From Gynurincola endophyticus (GTDB taxonomy: Bacteria; Bacteroidota; Bacteroidia; Chitinophagales; Chitinophagaceae), in NCBI RefSeq assembly GCF_003991195.1, contig NZ_RCWL01000014.1, positions 19,383 through 83,382 of the forward strand: a stretch of 64,000 bases of DNA. Direction: 5' to 3'. A model generated the notes under the pieces. That model worked only from the letters and a program-made list of their open reading frames with translations, searched no databases and had not been told where the DNA came from. How positions within the stretch are numbered: position 1 is the first letter of the stretch; each line of letters begins with the position of its first letter. The translations under genes were made by a program, and so were the position numbers. This document shows positions 8,869-18,855 of the stretch, in pieces.

Positions 8869-9580
8869 ATCCGGTCATTTCGTAATCGTTTTAGCCTATC
8901 CTGATTATATGCAGAAATTCTGCATGATTTTTGTATTATAAATTTAGTGAATAGTCCTTCTGCTGCTTTTATGATTAAATCATTTTCGTTCATTGACGAA
9001 GATCGATCATACATGAAAAACATTCTTTCTTTTCAGTTTCTGTTAACCGGATGATAAAAGCACTCATAAATATTGAAGAATCAAATTAAAGTTGAAATTT
9101 TATTGTAATCGGCTTAGTTTGTATTTGTACCATCGAATGGAAAAAGTCAACTTAAGGCTTTGTATCTTCTGCAATCGTAAAGTATAGTCCTATTTATTAG
9201 TTTCTGGTCAATTAAGTAATACTAACGGTATTGCTATTGAAAGGAATTCACTTTAGTGTGTACTGTATAGTTATGTCCTTTTGTAGTAATGTCGGATAAA
9301 ACTTTTGTTGCTATTAAGCGACACTTATTACTGTGCGCGTAACTCTCCCGATCCCTAACCCTGAATTTGTAGAAATCCTTAATTTTTAAACTAATATAAT
9401 GCCTATGAGAGAAGTTTTTACCACTCTTGCTTTACGGAAATATCTTCCTTAGCCTTTCAATTTTTATACGCTTTTGCTATGTCTTTTCAATTTTTTGAGA
9501 GGATCGGGATTGTCGTGTAATTAATTGACTACTCAAATTAAATCACATTAATCAGCAACCATTTATTCAAAACAACACTT
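8869..9580 (+). promoter_or_regulatory. Long non-coding leader/regulatory region upstream of the fucose-type SusC
   Basis: About 710 bases hold no credible gene. Features seen: a perfect palindrome ATGCAGAA-A-TTCTGCAT (8909-8925); a second one ATGATT-A-AATCAT (8971-8983); a 9-base inverted repeat TCCCGATCC (9346-9354) / GGATCGGGA (9501-9509) separated by 146 bases; and a 17-codon ORF at 9399-9452 of doubtful meaning. I found no exact TAnnTTTG box. The unusual length suggests operator sites, a structured 5' leader or an antisense RNA controlling susC. No dedicated regulator gene (HTCS, ECF sigma or anti-sigma) lies next to this locus. Confidence 0.45.
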
Positions 9581-12500
9581 ATGAGTACAAGAATTCTAAA
9601 AAATTCTATGGGAATCGTATTGCTATTGCTTTCGATATCTCCTTTGTTTGCTCAGAATACTGTAACCGGGAGAGTTACAGATAAAGAGCAACAGCCCTTA
9701 CAAGGGGTGTCTGTTATTATTAAAGGACAAACAACCGGTACCCAAACTACAGAGAACGGAAATTATCAATTAACTGTTGAGCGTGGAAAAACATTGGTTT
9801 TCTCAATGGTTGGATATCGTACTGCAGAAGTGACCGTTAGCCAGGCGGTTCACAATGTTGTATTATTGACCGACGAAAGTTTACAGGAAGAAGTGGTGGT
9901 TACAGCTTTGGGCGTAAAGCGGGCACCACGCGAGTTAGGTTATTCGGTAAGTACGATACAGGCCGAAGAGTTAACTAAAACCGGTTCTCCCAATATAGCA
10001 GGCGCTTTATACGGAAAAGCTCCCGGTGTGCGGATTTCTACCTCTCCCGGCGGTGCTACCTCTGGCGCTAATATTAATATCCGCGGTATTAACTCTATTA
10101 CCGGCCACTCACGGCCGCTCATCATTATTGATGGTGTTCCAATGCGTAACAATGATTTTAATAATAGTGATTATTGGAACGATCAACGTTCACGGGGTAA
10201 TGGCCTGGAAGATCTGAATCCCGAAGACATCGCTTCACTTTCTATTTTAAAAGGCGCTTCTGCTGCTGCATTGTATGGCTCCGAAGCACTCAATGGAGTA
10301 GTGATGATTACTACTAAAAGCGGAAGGGTCAGAAAAGGAATAGGACTCGATTTTAATGCTACCTATACAAAAGATGAAATTGCATACCTGCCAAGATTTC
10401 AGGAAGAAAGAGGACCGGGTGCACCGAAATGGGTGGCAGATGGCGGCCAGGCAGACGATGGCTTTTTCTGGTATGATCTGAATAACGACGGAGTAAATGA
10501 AACCAGAGGAGCTTATAACGGAACGCTCAACTTCGGGCCCTCGTTCGATGGACAACCTTATCTTGCCTGGGATGGTCAGATACGGCCTTATTCTGCTCAG
10601 AATGCCTATAAAAACTTCTTTAATAATCCGCAAAGCACCATTATTAACGCGGCTATGTCATACGGAACAGAAAATGTGAAAGTCAGATTTTCTGTTACAC
10701 GGCAGGATAATGAAATGACGACGATCGGATCGTACAATAAAAAAAATATTCTGAACTTAAATACTTCTTTCAAATTAGCGAAAAATTTTACTACTGATGT
10801 AATTGTAAATTTTATCAATCAGCGAACACATAACCGTCCGTTTATGACAGACAGATTAATCAACAACTTCGCAGGTATGATTTCTACTTTTGATAATCCG
10901 GACTGGTATATTAATAAATACCAGACCAGTCTTGGATACAAATATGTAACAGCTAATAATCAGAGTTTAACACCGGCAGAAAATATCAGGTATAACGGAT
11001 ACAGGGTAGATGTGCTGGATTATTTCTGGAATTCAATGGCTAATAAAAGTGATGAATACTCCAACCGACTGATCGGTTCATTTACGAATACATGGGAAGT
11101 AGTGAAAGGACTTACACTGAGAAGCCGATTCTCGGCAGATGTAACTTCATTAGACATAGAAGACAAACGCCCGAATGAACTTCCGCTACAATTCGGAAAT
11201 ACCGGAGGTTTTGATTTTACATCAAATGCTTACAATATTTACTACACCGATTTATTGCTTTCGTATCATTATCCTGTTTCGGAAGATGTTACCATTTCTG
11301 CAATGGCAGGTTACACCGCTACTAAAAATGAAACTAAAAATCAGAAATCGTTAACCAATGGCGGATTAAGTGTTCGTAACTGGTTTGATATCAGCTCAAG
11401 TGTTAATCAGGCTACCACTACTCTTAAAAGAATTTATACACTAAGAGATGCCGCTTTCGGAACATTGAGTTTTAATTATAAAGACTTCTGGTTTTTAGAA
11501 GGAACTATCAGGAGAGAAAGAGTTTCTACCATGCACCCTGATAATAATGCATTGTTATATCCTTCTGTAAACACAGGAGTTGTATTCAGCGATTTTATCA
11601 ACTTTCCCACTTTTATATCATATGCTAAACTGAGAGGGTCTTTCGGTATTGTAGGTAAATATCCCGAACCTTATCAAAGTGCCAGCAGTTATACGCAAAA
11701 TACACTTGGTGACCAGGGAAATGGAACCGCTGTATTGTATACCACTATTCCGAATGCTGAGTTCTATAATGAAAGAATTAAACCAGAAAATAAGCACGAG
11801 GTGGAGTTAGGGCTTGAATTGAAGTTTATGAACGACAGGATGGGATTTGATGCAACTTACTATAACGGAAGGGTGGTAAATCAGATTTTATACTATAGCC
11901 TGCCGATATCAATGGGGGCGTCTTCGATTTTATCGAATCTCGGATCGTTAAGAAATACCGGTTGGGAATTTTCATTGAATTATTCAGCAATTAACACACC
12001 CGATTTTAGTTGGTATACAGCGATCAACCTGGCGATGAACAAAAATAAAATTGAAGAATTACCCGGGCAGATTACTCAATTACTGCATAGAGATTATGAT
12101 GGTGCAGCTGCTCAACTCGTATCAAAAATTGGCGAACCGATCGGTGATATTATGGTACATCCCATTGCCAGAAATGATAAAGGTGAATTACTGGTACAGG
12201 ATAATGGTTTGTATCAGCTGGATGGTACTAACTGGATTAAAGCCGGCAATTATATGCCCAAAGGAATCGGAGGTTTTATCAACAACTTTACCTTTAAAAA
12301 TTTTTCTTTAGATGTATTGATCGATTACCGTTGGGGTGGCCACGTAATGCCCACCGGTATTAATTGGATGATCAGCCGAGGATTGTTAGAAGAAAGTTTA
12401 AATCACTCCACCACTGAAAGAGGAGGTATTAGTTATTACCGGGATGCAAATGGAAAAGGTGTGCAATGGAGCGGTAGTGCCGGCCCAAATGGTGAAACGG

Positions 12501-12898
12501 TTTATCATGATGGAATGCTCGTAGAAGGAGTTACTTCTAACGGACAGAATAATCAGAATGTGATATCACAGGCATTCTATTATAACAATACCTATAACTG
12601 GGGAGGACCTCAATATTCCAGTTCACGGTATGAATTGTATATAAAGGAAAATAATTATATAAAGATGCGTGAACTCTCACTGGGGTATCGCATTCCATCT
12701 GCCCTTGCTTCAAAATTAGGAGCCAACAATTTACATCTTTCCGTTTTTGCCAGAAACCCATTCTTTATTTACAGATCGATCAAAGACCTTGATCCTGAAC
12801 AAATGACCGGTGGATCGTATTGGGTAAATAATGTCAGTAATGCCGGTGTTGGCCCTGCTACAAGAACTTATGGTGTAATGTTAAGAGCAAGTTTCTAA
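9581..12898 (+). CDS. SusC/RagA-type TonB-dependent outer-membrane transporter (fucose locus)
   Basis: This 1105-residue protein has a signal peptide (about 1-25, ending near SPLFAQ) and a carboxypeptidase-regulatory-like domain (about 26-110, VTGRVTDKEQQPLQGV). The SusC hallmark ESLQEEVVVTALG precedes a plug domain (about 110-245, with IRGINSITGHSRPLIIIDGV). A long 22-strand barrel ends in RTYGVMLRASF, a terminal Phe typical of barrel proteins. It would import oligosaccharides across the outer membrane with the SusD partner encoded 19 bases downstream, energised by TonB/ExbBD (not in this window). The carboxypeptidase-like domain without an extra STN domain argues against direct anti-sigma signalling. 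Substrate is inferred from the downstream fucosidase. Confidence 0.95.
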   Translation: MSTRILKNSMGIVLLLLSISPLFAQNTVTGRVTDKEQQPLQGVSVIIKGQTTGTQTTENGNYQLTVERGKTLVFSMVGYRTAEVTVSQAVHNVVLLTDESLQEEVVVTALGVKRAPRELGYSVSTIQAEELTKTGSPNIAGALYGKAPGVRISTSPGGATSGANINIRGINSITGHSRPLIIIDGVPMRNNDFNNSDYWNDQRSRGNGLEDLNPEDIASLSILKGASAAALYGSEALNGVVMITTKSGRVRKGIGLDFNATYTKDEIAYLPRFQEERGPGAPKWVADGGQADDGFFWYDLNNDGVNETRGAYNGTLNFGPSFDGQPYLAWDGQIRPYSAQNAYKNFFNNPQSTIINAAMSYGTENVKVRFSVTRQDNEMTTIGSYNKKNILNLNTSFKLAKNFTTDVIVNFINQRTHNRPFMTDRLINNFAGMISTFDNPDWYINKYQTSLGYKYVTANNQSLTPAENIRYNGYRVDVLDYFWNSMANKSDEYSNRLIGSFTNTWEVVKGLTLRSRFSADVTSLDIEDKRPNELPLQFGNTGGFDFTSNAYNIYYTDLLLSYHYPVSEDVTISAMAGYTATKNETKNQKSLTNGGLSVRNWFDISSSVNQATTTLKRIYTLRDAAFGTLSFNYKDFWFLEGTIRRERVSTMHPDNNALLYPSVNTGVVFSDFINFPTFISYAKLRGSFGIVGKYPEPYQSASSYTQNTLGDQGNGTAVLYTTIPNAEFYNERIKPENKHEVELGLELKFMNDRMGFDATYYNGRVVNQILYYSLPISMGASSILSNLGSLRNTGWEFSLNYSAINTPDFSWYTAINLAMNKNKIEELPGQITQLLHRDYDGAAAQLVSKIGEPIGDIMVHPIARNDKGELLVQDNGLYQLDGTNWIKAGNYMPKGIGGFINNFTFKNFSLDVLIDYRWGGHVMPTGINWMISRGLLEESLNHSTTERGGISYYRDANGKGVQWSGSAGPNGETVYHDGMLVEGVTSNGQNNQNVISQAFYYNNTYNWGGPQYSSSRYELYIKENNYIKMRELSLGYRIPSALASKLGANNLHLSVFARNPFFIYRSIKDLDPEQMTGGSYWVNNVSNAGVGPATRTYGVMLRASF

Positions 12899-12917
12899 CC
12901 TTAAAGATTATCTGAAA

Positions 12918-14489
12918 ATGAAAAAATTAAAATACATACTCGGTGCACTCATTTTATTGAGCTGCTTTCAGGCTTGTAAAAAGTCGGACTTTGGAGATTA
13001 TTATCGCGACCCCGGTAAAGTAACGGAGAGTTCTGTTGAAAAACAGTTTGCCGGATATATTTATACTTCACGTGAATTAGTGGTTCCTTCTTACTGGAAT
13101 TATTTTGTTGTGATGCGTACCACTATGGTTCGGTACGTGCAGGCCGGAGGTTATGTGAATGAGCAAAATCTGTTAAACCTGGGTGCTGCTGCTTCCGGCG
13201 ACAGATGGAGTAACTACTACACGGCACTGGCGCAATACAGAGAGCTGGAATTTATTTACAGCAATGTGTCGGAAGAAGAAAAAAATGATAAAAAGATTTT
13301 CATGCTGGCTGCGAAAATTTTTATATATGATCAAACACAGCAGGTAGTGGATCTGCACGGAGCTATTCCCTGGTCGCAAGCCGGAAAATTAAGAACCAAC
13401 GACGGTAACTACGATTTATCCTATGCTAAATATGACGCCGCCGAAACCATCTATACCACCATGCTCGATGACCTGAAATCAATGAGCGATGAATTAAATA
13501 CGATTAATCTTTCTGCTTCAATTGCTGCAATCTTTAAAGGTCAGGATATTATCAACGACGGCGATCTTAACAAATGGAAAAAATATTGTAATTCGCTTCG
13601 TATCCGAATGCTGATGCGGGTAAAAAGCGCTCCGGCATTTGCTGCGCGTGTTCAAACTGAAATCGATCAAATACTGGCAGATCCCACAGCTTATCCCATT
13701 GTTTTAACTACTCCGGAAAATATCCGGATTGATATTTTTAATGTAGGATCGCCGATCAATTCAAGTGGCTTAAGAGATGCTTTGGAAAGCTGGAATTTTA
13801 ATCTGGCCGGCGAAAAAATGATCAATCAGCTGAAAACAACGAATGATCCAAGAATAAATTATATGTTTCAGCCGGGCGACAGTGCCGGTAACGTAATCAC
13901 CGGCCTCGATCCGATGTTGAGTTCCGGAGCACAAAACGTTCTGGTGGCCAGTGGTGATCTGGCAATTTATAACCGGTCTACCTATTCCAGAAATCAGTAC
14001 TTCCCCGGTATTATCATTTCCGCCGCCGAAATTCAGTTTTATCTTGCAGAACATTGGTTAGATAAAAGTAACGCTGCAAATGCAAGAACAGCCTTTGAAG
14101 AAGGAGTGCGCGCATCAATTGAACAACTGGTTCGTATACGCACCGTAAGTAATGATAATTCAGTACCTGCACCGACAGTTCCTTCAGCCGGTGCCATTAC
14201 CACCTTTATCAATGGATTAAACTGGGCCGGAACGGCAAACAAAATGCAATTGCTGGCTACTCAGAAATGGGTTCACTACAATATTATTCAACCGCTTCAA
14301 AATTGGGCAGAAGTAAGACGGTTAGATTATCCGACCTTCAATTTCAGAATCGACGCTTCCGATATTCAACAAGCCGTACCGGTCAGATGGACGTTACCTC
14401 CTTCCGAAGTAAATTTCAATGCTGAGAATTACAAAGAAGTAAGTGCAAACGACAATTTAAATACCCGATTATTCTGGGATATTCAATAA
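12918..14489 (+). CDS. SusD/RagB-family surface glycan-binding lipoprotein
   Basis: The 523-residue protein has a lipoprotein signal with lipobox FQAC (Cys at residue 20), so it would be lipidated and surface-exposed. The body is helical, TPR-like, with the SusD pattern of the shorter SusD-like_2 type (ELEFIYSNV..., YPTFNFR, and RWTLPPSEVNFN near the C-terminus). It acts as the lid and glycan-binding partner of the SusC transporter directly upstream. It ends 41 bases before a large stable hairpin that probably sets the ratio of susCD to enzyme mRNA. Confidence 0.92.
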   Translation: MKKLKYILGALILLSCFQACKKSDFGDYYRDPGKVTESSVEKQFAGYIYTSRELVVPSYWNYFVVMRTTMVRYVQAGGYVNEQNLLNLGAAASGDRWSNYYTALAQYRELEFIYSNVSEEEKNDKKIFMLAAKIFIYDQTQQVVDLHGAIPWSQAGKLRTNDGNYDLSYAKYDAAETIYTTMLDDLKSMSDELNTINLSASIAAIFKGQDIINDGDLNKWKKYCNSLRIRMLMRVKSAPAFAARVQTEIDQILADPTAYPIVLTTPENIRIDIFNVGSPINSSGLRDALESWNFNLAGEKMINQLKTTNDPRINYMFQPGDSAGNVITGLDPMLSSGAQNVLVASGDLAIYNRSTYSRNQYFPGIIISAAEIQFYLAEHWLDKSNAANARTAFEEGVRASIEQLVRIRTVSNDNSVPAPTVPSAGAITTFINGLNWAGTANKMQLLATQKWVHYNIIQPLQNWAEVRRLDYPTFNFRIDASDIQQAVPVRWTLPPSEVNFNAENYKEVSANDNLNTRLFWDIQ

Positions 14490-14530
14490 ATTCTGACTAA
14501 TTTTCGAATGAATAATCAACGTTAATATAA

Positions 14531-14572
14531 TTATCCCGGCTGTTTGTTGGGTAAACCGGACAGTCGGGATAA
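14531..14572 (+). promoter_or_regulatory. Stable hairpin between susCD and the glycosidase genes
   Basis: TTATCCCGGCTGT and ACAGTCGGGATAA pair over 13 bp with one G-U and a 16-base loop. There is no T tract after it, so it is more likely a 3'-end stabiliser, processing site or weak terminator than a full terminator. It lies 41 bases after susD. Confidence 0.6.
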
Positions 14573-14631
14573 AATCTGTTATTCAGGAATATAAGAAGTT
14601 GCTCATTTTTAAGATTCCGATTCTAAACTAA

Positions 14632-16062
14632 ATGCACATGAGACTTTTACTGCTTGCTGTTGTTTTATTAACCGGTGTTAATGCCTTTTCTCAGGCTCAC
14701 CATACAACCAAAGAATATACAGCTCCTAACGACCCGTTGGTACTGAAGCACCTGGATGAGTGGCAAGACCTTAAATTCGGTTTATTTATGCACTGGGGCA
14801 CGTATAGCCAATGGGGAATTGTAGAAAGCTGGAGTCTTTGCCCGGAAGATGAAGACTGGACGCAACGCGAAACCAAACACGGTGCTACTTATAATGAATA
14901 TAAAAAGAATTACGAAGCATTACAACTAACGTTTAACCCTACTGCATTTAATCCGCAGAAATGGGCGGATGCTGCAAAGGCTGCAGGAATGAAGTATGTG
15001 GTGTTCACTACCAAACACCACGATGGTTTTGCAATGTTTGATACCAAAGTGTCTGACTATAAAATAACCTCTTCGAAAACACCGTTCTCCTCTAATCCGC
15101 AGGCTGATGTAACCAAAGCTATCTTTGAAACATTCAGAAAAGACAATTTTAAAATCGGTGCTTATTTTTCAAAACCAGACTGGTATAATGAAAATTACTG
15201 GTGGCCGTATTTTCCTCCGAAAGACAGACACGTTAACTATGATCCGAAAAGATATCCCGAACGTTGGAATAATTTTAAAAACTTTGTGCATACACAAATT
15301 AATGAACTTACTTCTAACTACGGTAAAGTAGATATTTTATGGTTAGACGGAGGCTGGGTTCGTCCGTCAAAACCTTCCGATTTTGACCATGAAGGAAAAC
15401 CTTTACGCCCTGATCAGGATATTGATATGGACAAACTGGCTGGTATTGCATTGAAAAACCAACCCGGAATTATTGTAGTAGACAGGGCAGTAGGTGGTAA
15501 GTGGGAGAATTATGTAACTCCTGAACAGTCTGTTCCTACCGAACCTTTAAATGTTCCGTGGGAAAGTTGTATTACCATGGGCGATTCATTTAGTTATGTA
15601 CCTAATGATAATTATAAAAGCGGGAAAAAAATAATTGAAACACTTGTAAAAATAATTTCAAGAGGTGGAAATTACTTATTAAATATTGCTCCCGGGCCCA
15701 CAGGCGATTATGATCAGGCGGCTTACGATCGGTTAAAAGAAATTGCAGAATGGATGTCGGTGAATCAGTCTGCTGTATATTCAACCAGAACAATTGCACC
15801 TTATCAGTATGAGGAATTCTATTATACCAGAAGTAAAGACGGCAGAACGGTAAACGTTTTTCACTTACAGGAGAAAGAAAATAATTATTCACTTCCTGAA
15901 AAATTTTCTATTCCCTTACCGGTAGGTTATTTTCCTAAACAGGTAAAATTATTAGGAATAAAAGATAAATTGAAGTGGCAGATAAAAGACACTACTCTAG
16001 AAATTACCTTACCGAAAAATGTATCAATTAATAAAGCAGCTGTTGTTCAGTTGAGCTTATAA
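14632..16062 (+). CDS. GH29 alpha-L-fucosidase, secreted
   Basis: This 476-residue enzyme carries an N-terminal signal peptide (about 1-21) and a GH29 catalytic barrel. Family motifs are clear: FGLFMHWGTYSQWG (about 49-62), VFTTKHHDGFAMFD (124-137) and VDILWLDGGW (233-242), in which D239 is the expected nucleophile. The enzyme releases L-fucose from glycan ends by a retaining mechanism. It would act in the periplasm or at the outer membrane on oligosaccharides imported by the susCD pair upstream. The GH3 gene starts 16 bases downstream and a fucose-type permease follows. An in-frame Met two codons in (14638) is an equally good start. Confidence 0.94.
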   Translation: MHMRLLLLAVVLLTGVNAFSQAHHTTKEYTAPNDPLVLKHLDEWQDLKFGLFMHWGTYSQWGIVESWSLCPEDEDWTQRETKHGATYNEYKKNYEALQLTFNPTAFNPQKWADAAKAAGMKYVVFTTKHHDGFAMFDTKVSDYKITSSKTPFSSNPQADVTKAIFETFRKDNFKIGAYFSKPDWYNENYWWPYFPPKDRHVNYDPKRYPERWNNFKNFVHTQINELTSNYGKVDILWLDGGWVRPSKPSDFDHEGKPLRPDQDIDMDKLAGIALKNQPGIIVVDRAVGGKWENYVTPEQSVPTEPLNVPWESCITMGDSFSYVPNDNYKSGKKIIETLVKIISRGGNYLLNIAPGPTGDYDQAAYDRLKEIAEWMSVNQSAVYSTRTIAPYQYEEFYYTRSKDGRTVNVFHLQEKENNYSLPEKFSIPLPVGYFPKQVKLLGIKDKLKWQIKDTTLEITLPKNVSINKAAVVQLSL

Positions 16063-16078
16063 TTTTTAATAAACAGCT

Positions 16079-18751
16079 ATGAACAGGATTTTTCTATTGT
16101 TGATTCTCTTGTATAGTGCTGGTGTAACGGGCTATGCACAGGTTAAAGTTCCTTTGTATAAAGATGCTAAACAGCCGATTGATAAAAGGGTAGAAGATCT
16201 GTTACAAAGAATGACACCTGAAGAAAAATTCTGGCAATGTTTTATGATACCCGGAGATGTTACGCAACTATCTGAAGGGAAATATCAACATGGAATATTC
16301 GGACTACAGGTAAGTGCCGGCGCACAACAAGATGGGGCTGCCGGTCAGTTATTACAGTACAATACCACCGAAGGCCTGCAAACACTCGGTGTGAAAATAA
16401 ATCAGCTGCAACAATTTTTTGTTGAAAAAACAAGACTGGGTATTCCCATGCTTCCGTTTGATGAAGCCTTACACGGTTTGATCCGAAAAGGCGCTACCGC
16501 TTTTCCACAAGCCATTGCATTTGCCGCCAGTTTTGATACCGCATTGGTAAAAGAAGTAGCCGGTGCCATTGCCACAGAAACAAAATCAGTTGGTATCCGG
16601 CAGATATTGAGCCCCGTAGTGAATCTTGCCAATGATGTGCGCTGGGGGCGTGTAGAAGAAACCTATGGTGAAGATCCTTTTCTTACTACAATGATGGGCA
16701 ATAGCTTCATGAAAATGTTTGAACAAAATGGGGTTATTACTACCCCGAAACATTTTGTGGCAAATGTAGGGGAAGGAGGGAGAGACTCTTATCCGATACA
16801 CTGGAGCGAACGTTATCTGGAAGAAACACATCTGGTTCCCTTTAAATATGCTTTTCAAAAAACAGGCAGCCGCTCGGTAATGACCGCTTACAACCTCGTC
16901 AATGGCCGCCCGGCTACAGCCAGCCACTGGTTGTTACAGCAAAAGCTGAAAGATGAATGGGGGTTTCAAGGGTTTGTAATCAGTGATGCCAGTGCTGTAG
17001 GCGGCCCCACTGTATTGCACATGACTGCAAAAGACTATGAAGACGCCAGTGCACAGGCTATGAATGCAGGGCTGGATGTAATCTTTCAAACAGAATATGA
17101 CCACTATAAGTTATTCATGCCGCCATTTCTCGACGGTAGAATTACACAGCAGAGAATTGATGATGCAGTACGAAGAGTGTTACGGGCAAAATTTGAATTA
17201 GGCTTATTTGAGCAACCCTATCTCGACCTTCAGAAAATAGTTTCCACACAACAATTGAATGCCCATGCTTTAATTGCAGAGAAAGCTGCACTGGGCTCAA
17301 TGGTGTTGTTAAAAAATAAGCAGCAAACATTGCCCATACTGAAGCAATATAAAAAAATACTGGTGGTGGGTGAGGAGGCTGAACTCGGCCGTTTAGGTGG
17401 TTATGCAGGGCCCGGTAATAAAATTATCAATCTTTTAGAAGGCATAAACGAATATCCTCACGATCCGGCATTACAAATTGAATACAAAAAAGGCGTTTTG
17501 AAGGATGACGGCCAGTGGGAAATCATCCCTTCTGCTTATTTGACTGCAAAAAATCAAAAAGGTTTAACCGGACAATATTTTAATAATCCGAATCTGGAAG
17601 GCAACCCGGTAGCAGAAAGAAGCGATGAGCATATTAATTTTTCCTGGACCTTGTATCCACCCTTCCCCGAAAAACAAGTTCGCGACTATTACAGCGTTCG
17701 TTGGGAAGGAGCTTTGCAATCGCCCGTAACCGGTAAATATATGATCGGTTTAAGAGGCAATCAGGGGTTCAGGTTGTATCTCAATGACCGTTTGGTGATA
17801 GATCAGTGGAACCGGCACGGCTATTCTACTGATACCTATCCGGTAGAGTTGAAAAGCGGTCAACAGTACAAATTGAAAATTGAATTTCGTGAAATGACCG
17901 GCAATGCGTCATTACAGTTAATCTGGAATTTACCCGCTTCAGCTAAAGAAAAAGAATATCAGCAGGCTTTACTATCTGTTAAAGATAAAGACCTGATCAT
18001 TGTAGCTGCGGGAATAGAGGAAGGAGAATTTCACGATCGTGCATTGTTATCATTACCCGGTAACCAGCAAAGGTTTATCAAAGAAGCTGCAAAATCAGGA
18101 AAACCGGTGGTGGTGATTCTGGTAGGCGGATCTGCTATTACTATGACCGATTGGTTAGAAGATGCAGCTGCTGTATTGCAGGTTTGGTATCCGGGAGAAC
18201 GTGGTGGGGCAGCCATTGCCAAAGTATTATTCGGTGAAGTGAGCCCTTCAGGGAAACTTCCGGTCACTTTTCCGTTACACGAAGCCCAGCTTCCGTTGAC
18301 TTATAATCACCAGCCTACCGGCAGAGCCGATTATTACGGAAATTTTAGCGGAGAACCATTGTTTGAGTTTGGTTATGGAATGAGCTATTCAACCTTTGAA
18401 TGGAGCCGGTTAACAGTAGATAAAAAACAATATCAGCTCACGGATACCATCGTAGTAGCCTGTCAGCTAAAGAATACGGGCACCGTAAAAGCTGCAGAAG
18501 TAGCACAGTTGTATGTGCATGATGAATTGGCCACGACGGCCCGGCCGGTAATAGAGTTGAAAGGTTTTCAAAAAATAATGTTGAACCCGGGCGAAACACG
18601 CACGGTGCAATTCAGATTACCGGTAACGGCATTGGTTATGTTGAACGAACAAAATGAGTGGGTGGTGGAACCCGGAATGTTCAGAATAATGGTGGGCAAC
18701 TCATCAAAAAATCTTCCGTTAAAAATAAATATAGAAGTAGTTAGTAAGTGA
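16079..18751 (+). CDS. GH3 beta-glycosidase with inserted PA14 domain, secreted
   Basis: The 890-residue protein has a signal peptide (about 1-21), an N-terminal GH3 barrel and the GH3 alpha/beta sandwich, into which a PA14 domain is inserted (about 495-620, from GLTGQYFNNPN to SLQLIWNL). A fibronectin-III-like domain closes it. The nucleophile is D303 in GFVISDASAVGG; the sandwich supplies the usual acid/base region after PA14. GH3 members of this arrangement are beta-glucosidases, beta-xylosidases or related enzymes. The PA14 insert usually shapes the entrance of the active site and chain-length preference. Together with GH29 it suggests a fucosylated glycan with a beta-linked glucose or similar core; that substrate is an inference. 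Confidence 0.92.
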   Translation: MNRIFLLLILLYSAGVTGYAQVKVPLYKDAKQPIDKRVEDLLQRMTPEEKFWQCFMIPGDVTQLSEGKYQHGIFGLQVSAGAQQDGAAGQLLQYNTTEGLQTLGVKINQLQQFFVEKTRLGIPMLPFDEALHGLIRKGATAFPQAIAFAASFDTALVKEVAGAIATETKSVGIRQILSPVVNLANDVRWGRVEETYGEDPFLTTMMGNSFMKMFEQNGVITTPKHFVANVGEGGRDSYPIHWSERYLEETHLVPFKYAFQKTGSRSVMTAYNLVNGRPATASHWLLQQKLKDEWGFQGFVISDASAVGGPTVLHMTAKDYEDASAQAMNAGLDVIFQTEYDHYKLFMPPFLDGRITQQRIDDAVRRVLRAKFELGLFEQPYLDLQKIVSTQQLNAHALIAEKAALGSMVLLKNKQQTLPILKQYKKILVVGEEAELGRLGGYAGPGNKIINLLEGINEYPHDPALQIEYKKGVLKDDGQWEIIPSAYLTAKNQKGLTGQYFNNPNLEGNPVAERSDEHINFSWTLYPPFPEKQVRDYYSVRWEGALQSPVTGKYMIGLRGNQGFRLYLNDRLVIDQWNRHGYSTDTYPVELKSGQQYKLKIEFREMTGNASLQLIWNLPASAKEKEYQQALLSVKDKDLIIVAAGIEEGEFHDRALLSLPGNQQRFIKEAAKSGKPVVVILVGGSAITMTDWLEDAAAVLQVWYPGERGGAAIAKVLFGEVSPSGKLPVTFPLHEAQLPLTYNHQPTGRADYYGNFSGEPLFEFGYGMSYSTFEWSRLTVDKKQYQLTDTIVVACQLKNTGTVKAAEVAQLYVHDELATTARPVIELKGFQKIMLNPGETRTVQFRLPVTALVMLNEQNEWVVEPGMFRIMVGNSSKNLPLKINIEVVSK

Positions 18752-18855
18752 ATGTAAGCAGATTATTCATAAGGAAGATAATTGATTTGAAAAACTGACG
18801 TAATGGCTCACGGAAGTGGAATTAAATCAGTAAATTAAATAATAAACCTTATCGA

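Noticed and set aside
9399..9452. 17-codon ORF in the leader of susC as a regulatory peptide
   Set aside because: No amino-acid bias or adjacent terminator pair supports attenuation.
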